Shown here piece by piece: positions 1-8,207 of a stretch of 64,000 nucleotides of DNA (positions within the stretch are counted from its first letter, which is position 1; every line of letters starts with the position of its first letter). The notes below the pieces were generated by a model. It searched no databases. It had not been told where the DNA came from and worked only from the letters and a program-made list of their open reading frames with translations. The position numbers and the translations under genes were made by a program. This stretch comes from RGIG5579 sp045602025 (lineage in GTDB: Bacteria > Bacillota > Clostridia > Oscillospirales > SIG627), in assembly GCA_045602025.1 (NCBI GenBank), contig JAZSAT010000004.1, forward strand, positions 16,495 to 80,494, read 5' to 3'.

Positions 1-200
1 AACTATACACCGACACACCCATCGCAGCAGGAAAAACCACAAGCATATCTTATCAGTTAATTGAAGATTCGGTAAAAACTGTAAAATTATATGTATACAG
101 TGTCTTTTTTGCAGACGGTACGGAATGGGGCGACAAAGACGCTACGACTTCAAAAATCCTAAAAGAGGCCCCAACAATCGAAGTAGAAGTAAAATCATAA
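1..200 (+). CDS. C-terminal end of a truncated protein, function unknown
   Basis: The window opens inside a gene. Reading from base 3 gives 65 codons ending in TAA at 198-200. The visible part is hydrophilic, with alternating beta-type residues (VKLYVYSVFFADGT) and ends EVEVKS. This resembles the last strands of a small extracellular or zinc-ribbon-linked beta domain, but I cannot name a family from this fragment. A terminator follows at once, so this is the last gene of its transcript. Confidence 0.6.
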   Translation, partial: LYTDTPIAAGKTTSISYQLIEDSVKTVKLYVYSVFFADGTEWGDKDATTSKILKEAPTIEVEVKS

Positions 201-201
201 A

Positions 202-234
202 AAAGAGAGGCAATGCCTCTCTTTTTTCTTTTTA
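202..234 (+). terminator. Intrinsic terminator after the truncated gene
   Basis: Stem GAGAGGCA/TGCCTCTC with almost no loop, then a T-rich run. Confidence 0.85.
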
Positions 235-250
235 AAATCCCTGCTTTTAC

Positions 251-279
251 TTGCCAAAGGGAAAAAAAGGGTATATACT
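251..279 (+). promoter_or_regulatory. Sigma-A-type promoter for the EamA transporter
   Basis: TTGCCA, 17-bp spacer, TATACT, 32 bp before the start codon. Confidence 0.65.
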
Positions 280-310
280 GACAAAAGTAAAATAAATTTG
301 AGGTAGAACA

Positions 311-1201
311 ATGAAAAAATCCTCCCTTTGGCTGAACATTTTGGCTGGGCTTTTGTGGGGAACCTCGGGTATTTTTTCCGAGGTGCTTTTAGCACCCTTT
401 GGCTTTTCCTCCCTGCAATTAACAGCAACGCGAGGAATCGTATCGGGTGTGGCCATCGCACTGTTTGCCCTATGCTTCCGCAGAGATCAATTTAAGGTGA
501 ATCTAAAAAAATTTCTCCTTTATGTAGCGGTGGGTATTTCCCTCTTTGCCACGGCGGCCTTCTATTACATTTCCATTCGCAGAGCTTCCCCCTCTACGGC
601 GGCGGTACTGATGAATACCTCCCCCGCTTTTGTTATGACGATCTCCGTGATCTTTTTCAAGGAAAAACTGGGAAAATCAAAGCTCTTTGCCTTGATTGCC
701 ATGCTGGTGGGCTGTATGCTTGTTTCAGGAATTGATTTTTCCGGTATGCGATATGATTTCTGGGGCATTCTTTCCGGTCTTGCAGCGGGAGTTTCCACCA
801 GTATTTATTATCTCCTCTCAAAGGTGGAGTTCAAGTATGAGTGCGATCCCTTCCAGGCCACCCTTTACCACTTTATTGCCATGGGACTTACCGGTATTTT
901 CTTCCTGGATCTTAAAAATTACACCGCGTCCGTATCTCAGTCTCCCCTTTCGGTAAGCCTTCTCCTCATCGCGCTGGGTCTTGTGACCTGCGTGATCCCT
1001 TATTTTCTCTGTACCCTTTCTATGAAGCACCTGTCCGCAGGTGTCGCTTCTGCCCTTGCCATTATTGAGCCTGCATCCGCCACTGTTTACAGTGCGGTCC
1101 TTACCGCTTTCGGTATTATGAACGAAACCTTTACCACCCTTTCCGTGATCGGTATTGTTCTCATTCTCGGTGCCTGTGTGGTTCTGGAACGCTCGGAGTA
1201 G
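311..1201 (+). CDS. EamA/DMT family permease
   Basis: 296 aa with about ten hydrophobic segments arranged as two five-helix halves, the standard DMT (EamA, RhaT-like) architecture and length. The N-terminal WGTSGIFSE and the later SPSTAAVLMNTSPAFVM segment fit EamA repeats. It should export or import a small metabolite across the cytoplasmic membrane; the substrate cannot be told. An AGGTAG ribosome binding site lies 7 bp before ATG. It stands alone, with its own promoter, and its TAG stop is the first edge of a repeat element that fills the gap to the next, convergent gene. Confidence 0.85.
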   Translation: MKKSSLWLNILAGLLWGTSGIFSEVLLAPFGFSSLQLTATRGIVSGVAIALFALCFRRDQFKVNLKKFLLYVAVGISLFATAAFYYISIRRASPSTAAVLMNTSPAFVMTISVIFFKEKLGKSKLFALIAMLVGCMLVSGIDFSGMRYDFWGILSGLAAGVSTSIYYLLSKVEFKYECDPFQATLYHFIAMGLTGIFFLDLKNYTASVSQSPLSVSLLLIALGLVTCVIPYFLCTLSMKHLSAGVASALAIIEPASATVYSAVLTAFGIMNETFTTLSVIGIVLILGACVVLERSE

Positions 1202-1346
1202 TTCTTTTTTTGAAAAAAAGGAACCGAAAAAAGCTTTATAATAAAATAACAAAAAAGAAAAAGATAACCTTGAAAATAAAACCCAAGGCTATCTTTTTTT
1301 TGGCATAAGCTTTCTTTGCCTACTTTCTTTCGAGAAAGAAAGTAGG
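1201..1346. repeat. MITE-like repeat, copy 1
   Basis: Left palindrome GTTCTTTTTTT/GAAAAAAAGGAAC (1201-1224), a CCGAAAAAAGCTTT flank, an internal hairpin, then an AAGCTTTCTTTGC flank and right palindrome CCTACTTTCTTTC/GAAAGAAAGTAGG (1319-1346). It occupies exactly the space between two convergent stop codons (1201 and 1347). The same order of parts recurs at 19284-19416 and, reversed, at 55283-55413. Confidence 0.75.
1261..1301. terminator. Bidirectional intrinsic terminator
   Basis: AGATAACCTTG and CAAGGCTATCT arms with T-run on one side and A-run on the other, inside the repeat between two convergent genes. Confidence 0.75.
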
Positions 1347-1823
1347 TCAAATCAGAGCGGCAACGCCGTAAGACACAAACGCGACGATCGCGCCGGCAGA
1401 AAGAACACCGAGCAAAATAGAAGGAAAAGCACGGGAAAGACGCATATCCAGCATTGCCGCGATCAGCGCTCCGGTCCAGGCACCCGTACCGGGCAAAGGT
1501 ACTGCAACAAACAGGAACAGTCCCCAAAAGGCGTACTTTTCAACGGTATCCTTCTTGCTGAGGCCCTTTTCCTCCAGCTTGTCCACCATACTGTTCAGCT
1601 TGGGCATCTTCTTACGGATCCAAGCAAATATCTTCTTAATAAAAATAATAATAAACGGAACGGGAATGAGATTTCCCACAATAGCAACAGGAATAGCAAT
1701 GGCAGGAGCAAGTCCGTGAGCCACCGCAACGGGAATCGCCCCTCTCAGTTCAATAATCGGAACCATAGAAATGAGAAAAGTCATTACGATCTTTCCCCAA
1801 AAGGTTGTCCACAAAAAACTCAT
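1347..1823 (-). CDS. Small multi-drug export family protein (COG2426, PF06695)
   Basis: 158 aa integral membrane protein with the family hallmarks ELRGAIP near residue 26 and PLPGTGAWTGALIA near residue 110, both in membrane-re-entrant hydrophobic segments like those of DedA/SNARE-associated proteins. Length is normal for the family. The family name is historical; direct drug export is not established. Its TGA stop touches the MITE-like repeat. It is monocistronic. Confidence 0.85.
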   Translation of the reverse strand: MSFLWTTFWGKIVMTFLISMVPIIELRGAIPVAVAHGLAPAIAIPVAIVGNLIPVPFIIIFIKKIFAWIRKKMPKLNSMVDKLEEKGLSKKDTVEKYAFWGLFLFVAVPLPGTGAWTGALIAAMLDMRLSRAFPSILLGVLSAGAIVAFVSYGVAALI

Positions 1824-1882
1824 TTTTTCCTCCTATAAGCAAATTTCGCTTTATTGTAACATACTTTGCTGAAATTGTCCAC

Positions 1883-1911
1883 AAAAAAGACTGCCGAAGC
1901 AGTCTTTTTTA
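1883..1911. terminator. Intrinsic terminator
   Basis: AAAAAAGACTGC/GCAGTCTTTTTT hairpin just past the lipoprotein stop; flanking A and T runs allow function on either strand. Confidence 0.85.
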
Positions 1912-1916
1912 TTTTT

Positions 1917-3464
1917 TTATTTTGCTACAAAAGTGAAGTCTCTTACAACGATAGACTCTCCTGTTACCATATACAGCGTCATCAGGTTGCGATAGATCTT
2001 GCCCGATTCATAAGGCAATTTGTGTGGCAGGGTAGTAGTGCCAAGAAAACGCCCCGTCTCGTTGGTTGAGGTGATCTTTTGAACCTCAAAGCAGTATCTT
2101 CTCTCGGTTTCCGTTGCACGAATATCACTCTGAGTTGCAAGGTGAGTTGCATTCAATATTTCATTTCCGTCAGCATCGAATACCTGGTTTGTCATATAGG
2201 CAACTCTTCTGTTCGTAGTAAAGGTACCTGCAACCAGGTTATCCTGCTTCTGGCGGTCGGCAAGGCTGTCTCTGAATTTAAGCTCCGTCAAGGGAGTGCC
2301 GTCGTTCAGTTCAGCTACAGTCATGGGAATATAGCTCTTTGTGAAAAGCTCCTTAAAGGAATATTCCTTATCCACTTCGGCAAAGGTGCTTTTTTCTGCA
2401 TTGAAATCGGGAGTCTGCTTCAGAATCGTAACCTTACTTTCATCACCGTTTACGGTGCCGTCAGCATTTCTTACAACAGAAACAGAAACCACCATCATAG
2501 CATCGGTGCCGCCGCCGTTCTTAATAAGGCCGTCCGCCTTCTGAAGAAGAGCATACGCCTCATACATGCCCTGCTCGCCGTTTTCTTTACAAATCAGGGG
2601 AGTATCATCGGTAATAAGATTGTCGTAGAAAACATCTGCGCCGCCGTCACCTTCAGTATTGGTCTTGCCGGTTTCGGTAAAATCTCTTCCGGGATCGCCG
2701 TCGTTTTCCGCTCCGATCTTGGGAAGCTTCAGATCTCCCACAAGCAAGAAGCCGTATTCGGGAACAAAGTCTTTAAACAGGCTGGCAAAAACAGATTCCG
2801 ATACCATACACCAAGCCTGAACCAGGCCATCCTCATTGTTAAAGCCAAGGCGGGAGGTACCGCTGCCGCCGTCAAAAAAGTTTTTGGAAAAATTCATTAC
2901 CAAAGTGCCGTCATCCTTCACGGAATCCTGGAAAAGCATATGGGTTGCCAAGCTCTGGGCGCCGTGGGAAAAGGGAAGGCCGTAGTAGGTCGTGCCGGCA
3001 TTTATTTTGTAAGTCTGATCCGCCTTATATTCAAAGGACTCCTTGGGGGTCCAGCGAAGGGTCAGCATCGTACGGAAGGTTGCTTCCGCAAGATTTCTTC
3101 TTGCAATTACGGTTCTGTCCTTATCCGCCTGAAGGATCTCTGCCGTTAATTTTGCCTGTTCCTCAAGATAAGTGGTATAAGCACTCTTAACAGGCTGAGA
3201 GCCGGAGGTTGCCTGGTAAGAACCGCCCTTGTTGGGTGTAGACTGCAGGCTGGGAGCATTGGGATCGCTCTTGGTTACTGCAGGCACATTCTGCTGAGGC
3301 TTTTTCTCCTCGGTTTCCTTATCTTTTTCGGGAACCTTTTCCACGACCTCTTCTGCCGCAGGCTTCTTCTCATCCTTTGCGCAACCGCCGAAAAGGGGCA
3401 GCACAAAAGCGCACAAAAGAACCAGCGCAATACAAATACTGAGTCGCTTCGTCTGATACTTCAT
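1917..3464 (-). CDS. Secreted lipoprotein of unknown function
   Basis: 515 aa. A signal peptide with lipobox LFGGC (Cys about residue 28) is followed by a Lys/Glu/Pro-rich linker to about residue 85, then a mostly alpha/beta region. The stretch YYGLPFSHGAQSL followed by GTSRLGFNNEDG resembles the layout of some NlpC/P60-type cell-wall hydrolases, but the expected catalytic Cys motif is not visible, so I do not call an enzyme. AGGAGG precedes ATG and a TTGCAA-17-TATAAT promoter lies upstream. It follows the DapL-like gene on the same strand but has its own promoter. Confidence 0.7.
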   Translation of the reverse strand: MKYQTKRLSICIALVLLCAFVLPLFGGCAKDEKKPAAEEVVEKVPEKDKETEEKKPQQNVPAVTKSDPNAPSLQSTPNKGGSYQATSGSQPVKSAYTTYLEEQAKLTAEILQADKDRTVIARRNLAEATFRTMLTLRWTPKESFEYKADQTYKINAGTTYYGLPFSHGAQSLATHMLFQDSVKDDGTLVMNFSKNFFDGGSGTSRLGFNNEDGLVQAWCMVSESVFASLFKDFVPEYGFLLVGDLKLPKIGAENDGDPGRDFTETGKTNTEGDGGADVFYDNLITDDTPLICKENGEQGMYEAYALLQKADGLIKNGGGTDAMMVVSVSVVRNADGTVNGDESKVTILKQTPDFNAEKSTFAEVDKEYSFKELFTKSYIPMTVAELNDGTPLTELKFRDSLADRQKQDNLVAGTFTTNRRVAYMTNQVFDADGNEILNATHLATQSDIRATETERRYCFEVQKITSTNETGRFLGTTTLPHKLPYESGKIYRNLMTLYMVTGESIVVRDFTFVAK

Positions 3465-3524
3465 ATATTTCCTCCTGAAAAGGGCATAAACCCTTTTATA
3501 TCATTCGAGTATTATTCTATTTTA

Positions 3525-3553
3525 ATTATACCTCTTCCACCTGCATTTTGCAA
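3525..3553 (-). promoter_or_regulatory. Promoter of the lipoprotein gene
   Basis: TTGCAA, 17 bp, TATAAT on the minus strand. Confidence 0.75.
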
Positions 3554-3630
3554 TATGAAATAAAAACTTTTTTCTCTTTTCATCAAAATTACCAAAACAA
3601 AATGAGAATTCTATTCCTTTTCCACAAGGA

Positions 3631-3658
3631 AGGATCCTTTGAAAAACCAAAGGATCCC
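3631..3658. terminator. Hairpin downstream of the DapL-like gene
   Basis: AGGATCCTTTG/CAAAGGATCC arms, without a clean T-run on the minus strand; a weak terminator or processing hairpin. Confidence 0.4.
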
Positions 3659-3679
3659 TCAACTTCCGTTATTTTCTTT

Positions 3680-4936
3680 TTAATTTTCCTCTTTTTGGGG
3701 GATCTCTTCCTCAAAAAGCCGCGCCGCGCTTTCTTCCTCGCTCTCCGCAGCCTCCTCCTTTTCAGGGATCAGCGCAGTGGCAAAGGCTTCACAAGCCTCC
3801 TGCGCCTCTTCGGGAAGACCGAAGGAGGTAAGGCGGATAAAGCCCTCGCCGCCGAAGCCGTAAAGGGAGCCGGGTGTCACCACACAGCCGCCGCGATTTA
3901 AAAGAGCATCAAAACACTGCCAGGAATTCATCCCTTCGGGGCACTGGGCCCAAAGGAAGGGGCTGTTCTCGCCGCCTACATGGGGAATGCCCGCACGGGT
4001 AAGTCCCTCGGAAAGGGTCCTTGCAACCTTTTTGATGCGGTATAAGATCTTCTGTGTTCCCTCCTCCGCCTCAGGGGAGAGAAGGAGCTGGGCTGCATGC
4101 TGCATCACAAAGCTGGGGGGTGTTGCGGTGGAGGGCTGTCTTGCGGAAAACAGATCTGCGATCCGCACATTTTCCCGGATCAGACCGGAGGGGATCACCA
4201 TATAGGCGATCTTAAGCTCCTTGACACCGTAGCCGGTTTCAAAGGAAAAGATCTGGATGGCGCAGTCCTTTGCGCCCTCTATCTCGTAAATACTGCGGGG
4301 ATACCCTTCCTCCTCGATGTACTCCGAAAGAGAGGCATCGTAGAAAATGATCCCGCCGCATTCGTTTGCAAAATTCACCCATTTTTCCAGCTTTTCACGG
4401 GTCATGACCGCACCGGTCACCGGATGGGGAGAGGCAAGATAAATCAGGTCTGTGGGCGTGCCGTCGGGCTCGGGAGTAAAATCGTTTTCAGGTGTTGCCC
4501 GAAGAAAGGAAATGTTTCTTCCCGCGCACTGGCAAAGCTCCTGCAAATGCCCCTCACAGGGGGAAGGCAAAAGCACATTGTTATCAGGGGCAAACAGGTG
4601 GGACAAACAAGCGTAAGCACTTTCCAGTCCGCTGGTAATATAAATATCGTTTTCGGAAATCTTCACCGAAAATTTTTCCAGGTGCTGAGAAACTGCCTTT
4701 TTCAGGCTTTCGTACCCGGACCAGGGGCCGGACAGGCGCGTGCCGAAGGGCTCCGCGATCTCATCCACCGCCCGCTTCATTCCGCTTACAACCTCTTCAG
4801 GCAAGGGCATATTCATCAAGCTCTGATCCAGATGCAAAAGGGTATGGGAGGGATTTTTCTCGAGAAATTCCTCCACTCGTTTTTTCACCGATACGCCGCT
4901 TTCCGGCAAAAGGGTGACATTTTCATTCAGAAGCAT
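3680..4936 (-). CDS. DapL-like class I/II aminotransferase lacking the PLP lysine (probable pseudoenzyme)
   Basis: 418 aa. The fold and many strings match LL-diaminopimelate aminotransferase: TGAVMTREKLEKWV, SIYEIEGAKD, HVGGENSPFLW, GEGFIRLTSFG. In DapL the lysine sits in SFSKTAGFTG; the ungapped match here is SFETGYGVKE (231-240), so the lysine is Thr234. The NNPTG loop reads HPVTG (171-175), while Asp200 is kept. A 28-residue Glu-rich tail is added. Without the Schiff-base lysine normal transamination is unlikely; a binding or regulatory role is inference. It follows the HtrA-like gene by 15 bp and so is probably the last gene of the two-component operon. Confidence 0.75.
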   Translation of the reverse strand: MLLNENVTLLPESGVSVKKRVEEFLEKNPSHTLLHLDQSLMNMPLPEEVVSGMKRAVDEIAEPFGTRLSGPWSGYESLKKAVSQHLEKFSVKISENDIYITSGLESAYACLSHLFAPDNNVLLPSPCEGHLQELCQCAGRNISFLRATPENDFTPEPDGTPTDLIYLASPHPVTGAVMTREKLEKWVNFANECGGIIFYDASLSEYIEEEGYPRSIYEIEGAKDCAIQIFSFETGYGVKELKIAYMVIPSGLIRENVRIADLFSARQPSTATPPSFVMQHAAQLLLSPEAEEGTQKILYRIKKVARTLSEGLTRAGIPHVGGENSPFLWAQCPEGMNSWQCFDALLNRGGCVVTPGSLYGFGGEGFIRLTSFGLPEEAQEACEAFATALIPEKEEAAESEEESAARLFEEEIPQKEEN

Positions 4937-4951
4937 ACGCTTCTCCTTTCC

Positions 4952-5830
4952 TTATGACTGTGACAGAATATCGTTCACCACGGTGTAGACCATATTAATG
5001 GGAACCACCGCAGAAAGACCCTGATAAGGGGGCGTGACCGCATGGGTCAAAAAGCCCACCACCGCGCCTGTGGCATCCACCACCGCGGCACCGTACATAG
5101 AAGCATTGGGCAGCATATTCAGATAGATCATATTCACACTCATCTGATAGCCCTCTTCCCCAATGCGGACAGGAGGCCCTACCGACGCTACCGTTCCGTC
5201 GGAAACCGTTCCGTAGAACATTTTCGCTTTATAGGAGGGCACAGCAAAAAGCCGCTCTCCTCTTTTTACATAAGAGGAGTTTTCCGCAGTGACGGGAATG
5301 TAGGTGTATTGACTATCCAGCTGAACAAGGCCGATCCCGAGGCTTTCCTCTGCACCCAGATATGTAACGGAGGAAACCACACCGTTCCCGGTGAAAGCCG
5401 TCATATTCTTAGGCAGAACCTCACCGAACAGGGACAGGGAAACCACTGCATGCCCCTCCGAGGAAACCAGAAAGCCTGTGCCGTAGCGGACCTGGCCGTC
5501 TTCTCCCTCGATCTCAAGAGTCAAAAGAGACTCCTCCAGATGGGCGAGCATTTCGCTGACGCTTTTTTCCTTTTCCGCAAGCTCTTCCTGTGTAGGCACC
5601 TTAATGGAGCCTGCATTTTTTTCGTCGGTTTCCTTTGCGGGAAATACCTCGCCGCGGATCATAGCGATCACGCCTACCACGGAAAGGAAAAAGAGCAAGA
5701 GAAACAAAAGGATCTTCACGGTTTTCTTAAGATCGAATTTCTTTTCATTGCTTTTTTCGTAATCGTATCGGGTAGAATAGCCGCCGTAAGAAACGGTCTT
5801 TTCTTCCGAAGTAAAATTTTTGTTTGACAT
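4952..5830 (-). CDS. Membrane-anchored HtrA-like protein with degenerate catalytic triad
   Basis: 292 aa. A cytoplasmic N-terminus, one membrane helix (about 37-58), then a trypsin-like double barrel. GTGFLVSSEGHAVV (117-130) matches the HtrA GSGF...VTNNH segment but the His position is Ser133; the Asp position reads Gly165; the GNSGG serine loop reads NASMYG (242-247) just before DATGAVVG, a string also present in the intact HtrA at 29.2 kb. No PDZ domain. It is probably not a protease and may bind peptides or sense envelope state. It lies 35 bp after the histidine kinase, as HtrA-type genes do in some WalRK operons. Confidence 0.7.
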   Translation of the reverse strand: MSNKNFTSEEKTVSYGGYSTRYDYEKSNEKKFDLKKTVKILLFLLLFFLSVVGVIAMIRGEVFPAKETDEKNAGSIKVPTQEELAEKEKSVSEMLAHLEESLLTLEIEGEDGQVRYGTGFLVSSEGHAVVSLSLFGEVLPKNMTAFTGNGVVSSVTYLGAEESLGIGLVQLDSQYTYIPVTAENSSYVKRGERLFAVPSYKAKMFYGTVSDGTVASVGPPVRIGEEGYQMSVNMIYLNMLPNASMYGAAVVDATGAVVGFLTHAVTPPYQGLSAVVPINMVYTVVNDILSQS

Positions 5831-5865
5831 ATGAAAGCCTTTTCAATTTTTTTATTTTAATGGTT

Positions 5866-7314
5866 TTATTTATTCTCCGTAAGAGGGAGGCTGAAGAAGA
5901 ATCTTGTGAATTCCTTTTCGCGGCTCTCCACCCAGATCTCTTCCCCGTGGGCATCGATCACAGATTTTGCAATAAACAGTCCGAGACCCATTCCCTTTTT
6001 ATCAAGGCCGCGGCTGCGGTCCGATTTATAGAAGCGGTCGAACAGCTGCTTTAATTCTTCTCCGGGGATCCCGTCACCGCTGTTTTCCACACAAAAGATC
6101 GCCTTGGCAGCTCTTTGGGTCACGGAAAGGGAAAGAATACCCTTTTCGGGGGTGAACTTTATGGCGTTGTCGATCAGATTGTAGATCACCTGCTGGATCG
6201 CATCCCGATCGGCTAAAACATGCATAGATTCTGCCGAGCTCTCAAAGGAAACCTCAAGGTCCTTGGCCAAAATGCGGTTTTCAAAAGAAAGAAGGGTGAT
6301 CCGCCCCAATTCACAAAGATCCATGGGAGCAAAATCATATTTTCTCTCTCCCGCCGTCATACGGCTCGTTTCAAGGAGGGTCTGCACCAATCTGGAAAGA
6401 CGGGCAACCTCGTCGTTTATGATCTTAAAATAATAGCCGTATTTTTCCGGAGGGATCGCTCCGTTTTCCATATTCTGAATAAAACCGCCGATGGTGGTCA
6501 AAGGAGTCCTCAGATCGTGGGAAACATTGGATACGAAGGTCTGGCGGATCTTTTCGTTTTCCTCTACGCTTTCTGCCATCTGATTAAAGGCACGGAGAAG
6601 AGGCGTCAATTCCCCGCCGCCTTTTTCGGGGAGACGGGGTGAAAAATCACCGTGGGCAAATTTTTCCGCCGCATCGTTAAGAAGCCCCAAGGGCCTTGCA
6701 AGCTCTCTGTTCACCAGATAGAAGGAAAGAAGGAGCATACATAAAACAAAGAGGCTTGCCGCAAGAAAGCTTCGGATCAGGCCGTTCAGATAGCTTTCGG
6801 TGTAAGGGTCCTGAAGGGAAATGAATACCGCGCCCACTCTCTGCTTATGCAGATCGGGAAATTCCTTTTCCAGAAGGACCACGCGGCACATTCTCTCGCG
6901 GGGAAAAAAGCCGCCGAGATCACTTTTGAAGATCTCCCCCGCCCTTGCCATAGCACTGCTTTCTGTCATCGCGGAGGAAGGGATCTCCCCCGCCGCCGAT
7001 CCGGAAGATACCAGCACCTTGCCCATGGCATCGGTAATGAAGATTTCCACTTCCTTTGTGTTCAGAGCCGAAATGTACGAGGACAAAAGATTCTTTTCCT
7101 CTGTGAGAAGGTAGTCAAAGTCCTGCTCGGTCAATTCCATCATCGCTGTGATGGTCTGATTGATATTCCGTGCCGCGTTTTCCAGTTTTTCCTCATCCGA
7201 GGAAAGAAAGAACTGCTTTGTATACAAAAAGAGGATCGTCACCAAAAGAAGAAACGCCGCCAAGCAAAGGGATATGGTCAAAAGAATATACTTGGAAAAA
7301 AGATTTTTTTTCAT
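5866..7314 (-). CDS. Sensor histidine kinase with HAMP domain
   Basis: 482 aa. Membrane helix 10-31, extracellular sensor about 32-178, second helix about 180-201, HAMP 202-254, then SHDLRTPLTTIGGF with phospho-acceptor His266, followed by N, G1 and G2 boxes (NLIDNAIKF, GDGIPGEE, GMGLGLFI). This is a complete WalK/PhoR/ResE-type kinase. It lies 59 bp downstream of its response regulator, with an intrinsic terminator hairpin in the gap, and upstream of the HtrA-like gene. Signal unknown. Confidence 0.9.
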   Translation of the reverse strand: MKKNLFSKYILLTISLCLAAFLLLVTILFLYTKQFFLSSDEEKLENAARNINQTITAMMELTEQDFDYLLTEEKNLLSSYISALNTKEVEIFITDAMGKVLVSSGSAAGEIPSSAMTESSAMARAGEIFKSDLGGFFPRERMCRVVLLEKEFPDLHKQRVGAVFISLQDPYTESYLNGLIRSFLAASLFVLCMLLLSFYLVNRELARPLGLLNDAAEKFAHGDFSPRLPEKGGGELTPLLRAFNQMAESVEENEKIRQTFVSNVSHDLRTPLTTIGGFIQNMENGAIPPEKYGYYFKIINDEVARLSRLVQTLLETSRMTAGERKYDFAPMDLCELGRITLLSFENRILAKDLEVSFESSAESMHVLADRDAIQQVIYNLIDNAIKFTPEKGILSLSVTQRAAKAIFCVENSGDGIPGEELKQLFDRFYKSDRSRGLDKKGMGLGLFIAKSVIDAHGEEIWVESREKEFTRFFFSLPLTENK

Positions 7315-7342
7315 AAAGACCTCATCAAAAGGCTAAAAATAG

Positions 7343-7367
7343 AAAAAAGTCCCGCTGTAAGCGGGAC
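7343..7367 (-). terminator. Terminator/attenuator between response regulator and kinase
   Basis: GTCCCGC-TTACA-GCGGGAC followed by TTTTTT on the minus strand. It should lower transcription of the kinase and the two genes after it relative to the regulator. Confidence 0.75.
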
Positions 7368-7373
7368 CCTTGT

Positions 7374-8060
7374 TCAGAGAAGCTCGAATTTATATCCTAC
7401 GCCCCATACAGTTTTCAAAATCCATTTGTCGCTGACGCCCTCCAGTTTTTCTCTCAGGCGTTTTACATGGACATCTACCGTTCTGGAATCACCCAGATAA
7501 TCAAAGCCCCAGACCTTATCCAAAAGCTGATCGCGGGTAAATACGCGGTTATAATTTGCAGTCAAAAAATATAAAAGCTCCAGTTCCTTCGGAGGAACAT
7601 CCACGGCCTTGCCGCGAAGCTTTAATTCGTATTTTTGCTTGGAGATCTCAAGATTGTCAAACTTAATGACCTCTTCATTGTTGAAATTGTCTCTGCTGTG
7701 GTAACGGCGAAGCACCGCTTTGATGCGGGCGGCCACTTCCTTCATATCAAAGGGCTTTACGATAAAATCGTCGGCGCCAAGCTCAAGACCCAAAACCTTA
7801 TCGAACACTTCCCCTTTGGCGGAAAGCATAATGATGGGCTTTGCACTCTGCTCACGGATCTCGCGGCAGACCTGCCAGCCGTCTTTTCTGGGCATCATAA
7901 TATCCAAAAGGACAAGATCCGGTTCAAAGATCTTGAACACTTCCACCGCTTCTACGCCGTCATTTGCACACTTGACTTCGTATCCGTCGTTTTCCAGATA
8001 AAGTTTCAAAACTTCGCAAATATTCAGATCATCGTCTACTACGAAAATTTTGTTTGCCAT
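7374..8060 (-). CDS. OmpR/PhoB-family response regulator
   Basis: 228 aa. Receiver domain 1-120 with acidic pocket VVDDD (7-11), phospho-acceptor Asp53 in LLDIMMP and Lys102 in VKPFD; winged-helix DNA-binding domain about 130-228 with the family string FDYLGDSRTVDVHVKRLREKL. It pairs with the kinase at 5866-7314. A TTGATT-17-TACAAT promoter lies upstream. Target genes are not visible; its own operon is a candidate. Confidence 0.92.
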   Translation of the reverse strand: MANKIFVVDDDLNICEVLKLYLENDGYEVKCANDGVEAVEVFKIFEPDLVLLDIMMPRKDGWQVCREIREQSAKPIIMLSAKGEVFDKVLGLELGADDFIVKPFDMKEVAARIKAVLRRYHSRDNFNNEEVIKFDNLEISKQKYELKLRGKAVDVPPKELELLYFLTANYNRVFTRDQLLDKVWGFDYLGDSRTVDVHVKRLREKLEGVSDKWILKTVWGVGYKFELL

Positions 8061-8114
8061 AGTATGTCCCTTTCGTCAATGAATTTCCAAACAGAAAAGA
8101 TCCTTTACAGAGAC

Positions 8115-8143
8115 ATTGTAACATATTTTTCAAAAAAAATCAA
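8115..8143 (-). promoter_or_regulatory. Promoter of the two-component operon
   Basis: TTGATT, 17 bp, TACAAT on the minus strand, 55 bp before the response regulator start. Confidence 0.7.
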
Positions 8144-8171
8144 TAGAAACTTTTTCTTTCACCCCAAAAGC

Positions 8172-8202
8172 GACAAAAAGCGGCACACCGAAGTGTGCCG
8201 CT
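8172..8202 (-). terminator. Terminator after homoserine dehydrogenase
   Basis: AGCGGCACAC/GTGTGCCGCT hairpin, then TTTTTG on the minus strand. Confidence 0.85.
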
Positions 8203-8207
8203 GTCCT

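Noticed and set aside
1917..3464. NlpC/P60 cell-wall hydrolase
   Set aside because: Layout is reminiscent but the Cys-His motif is not visible, so it is left as a lipoprotein of unknown function.
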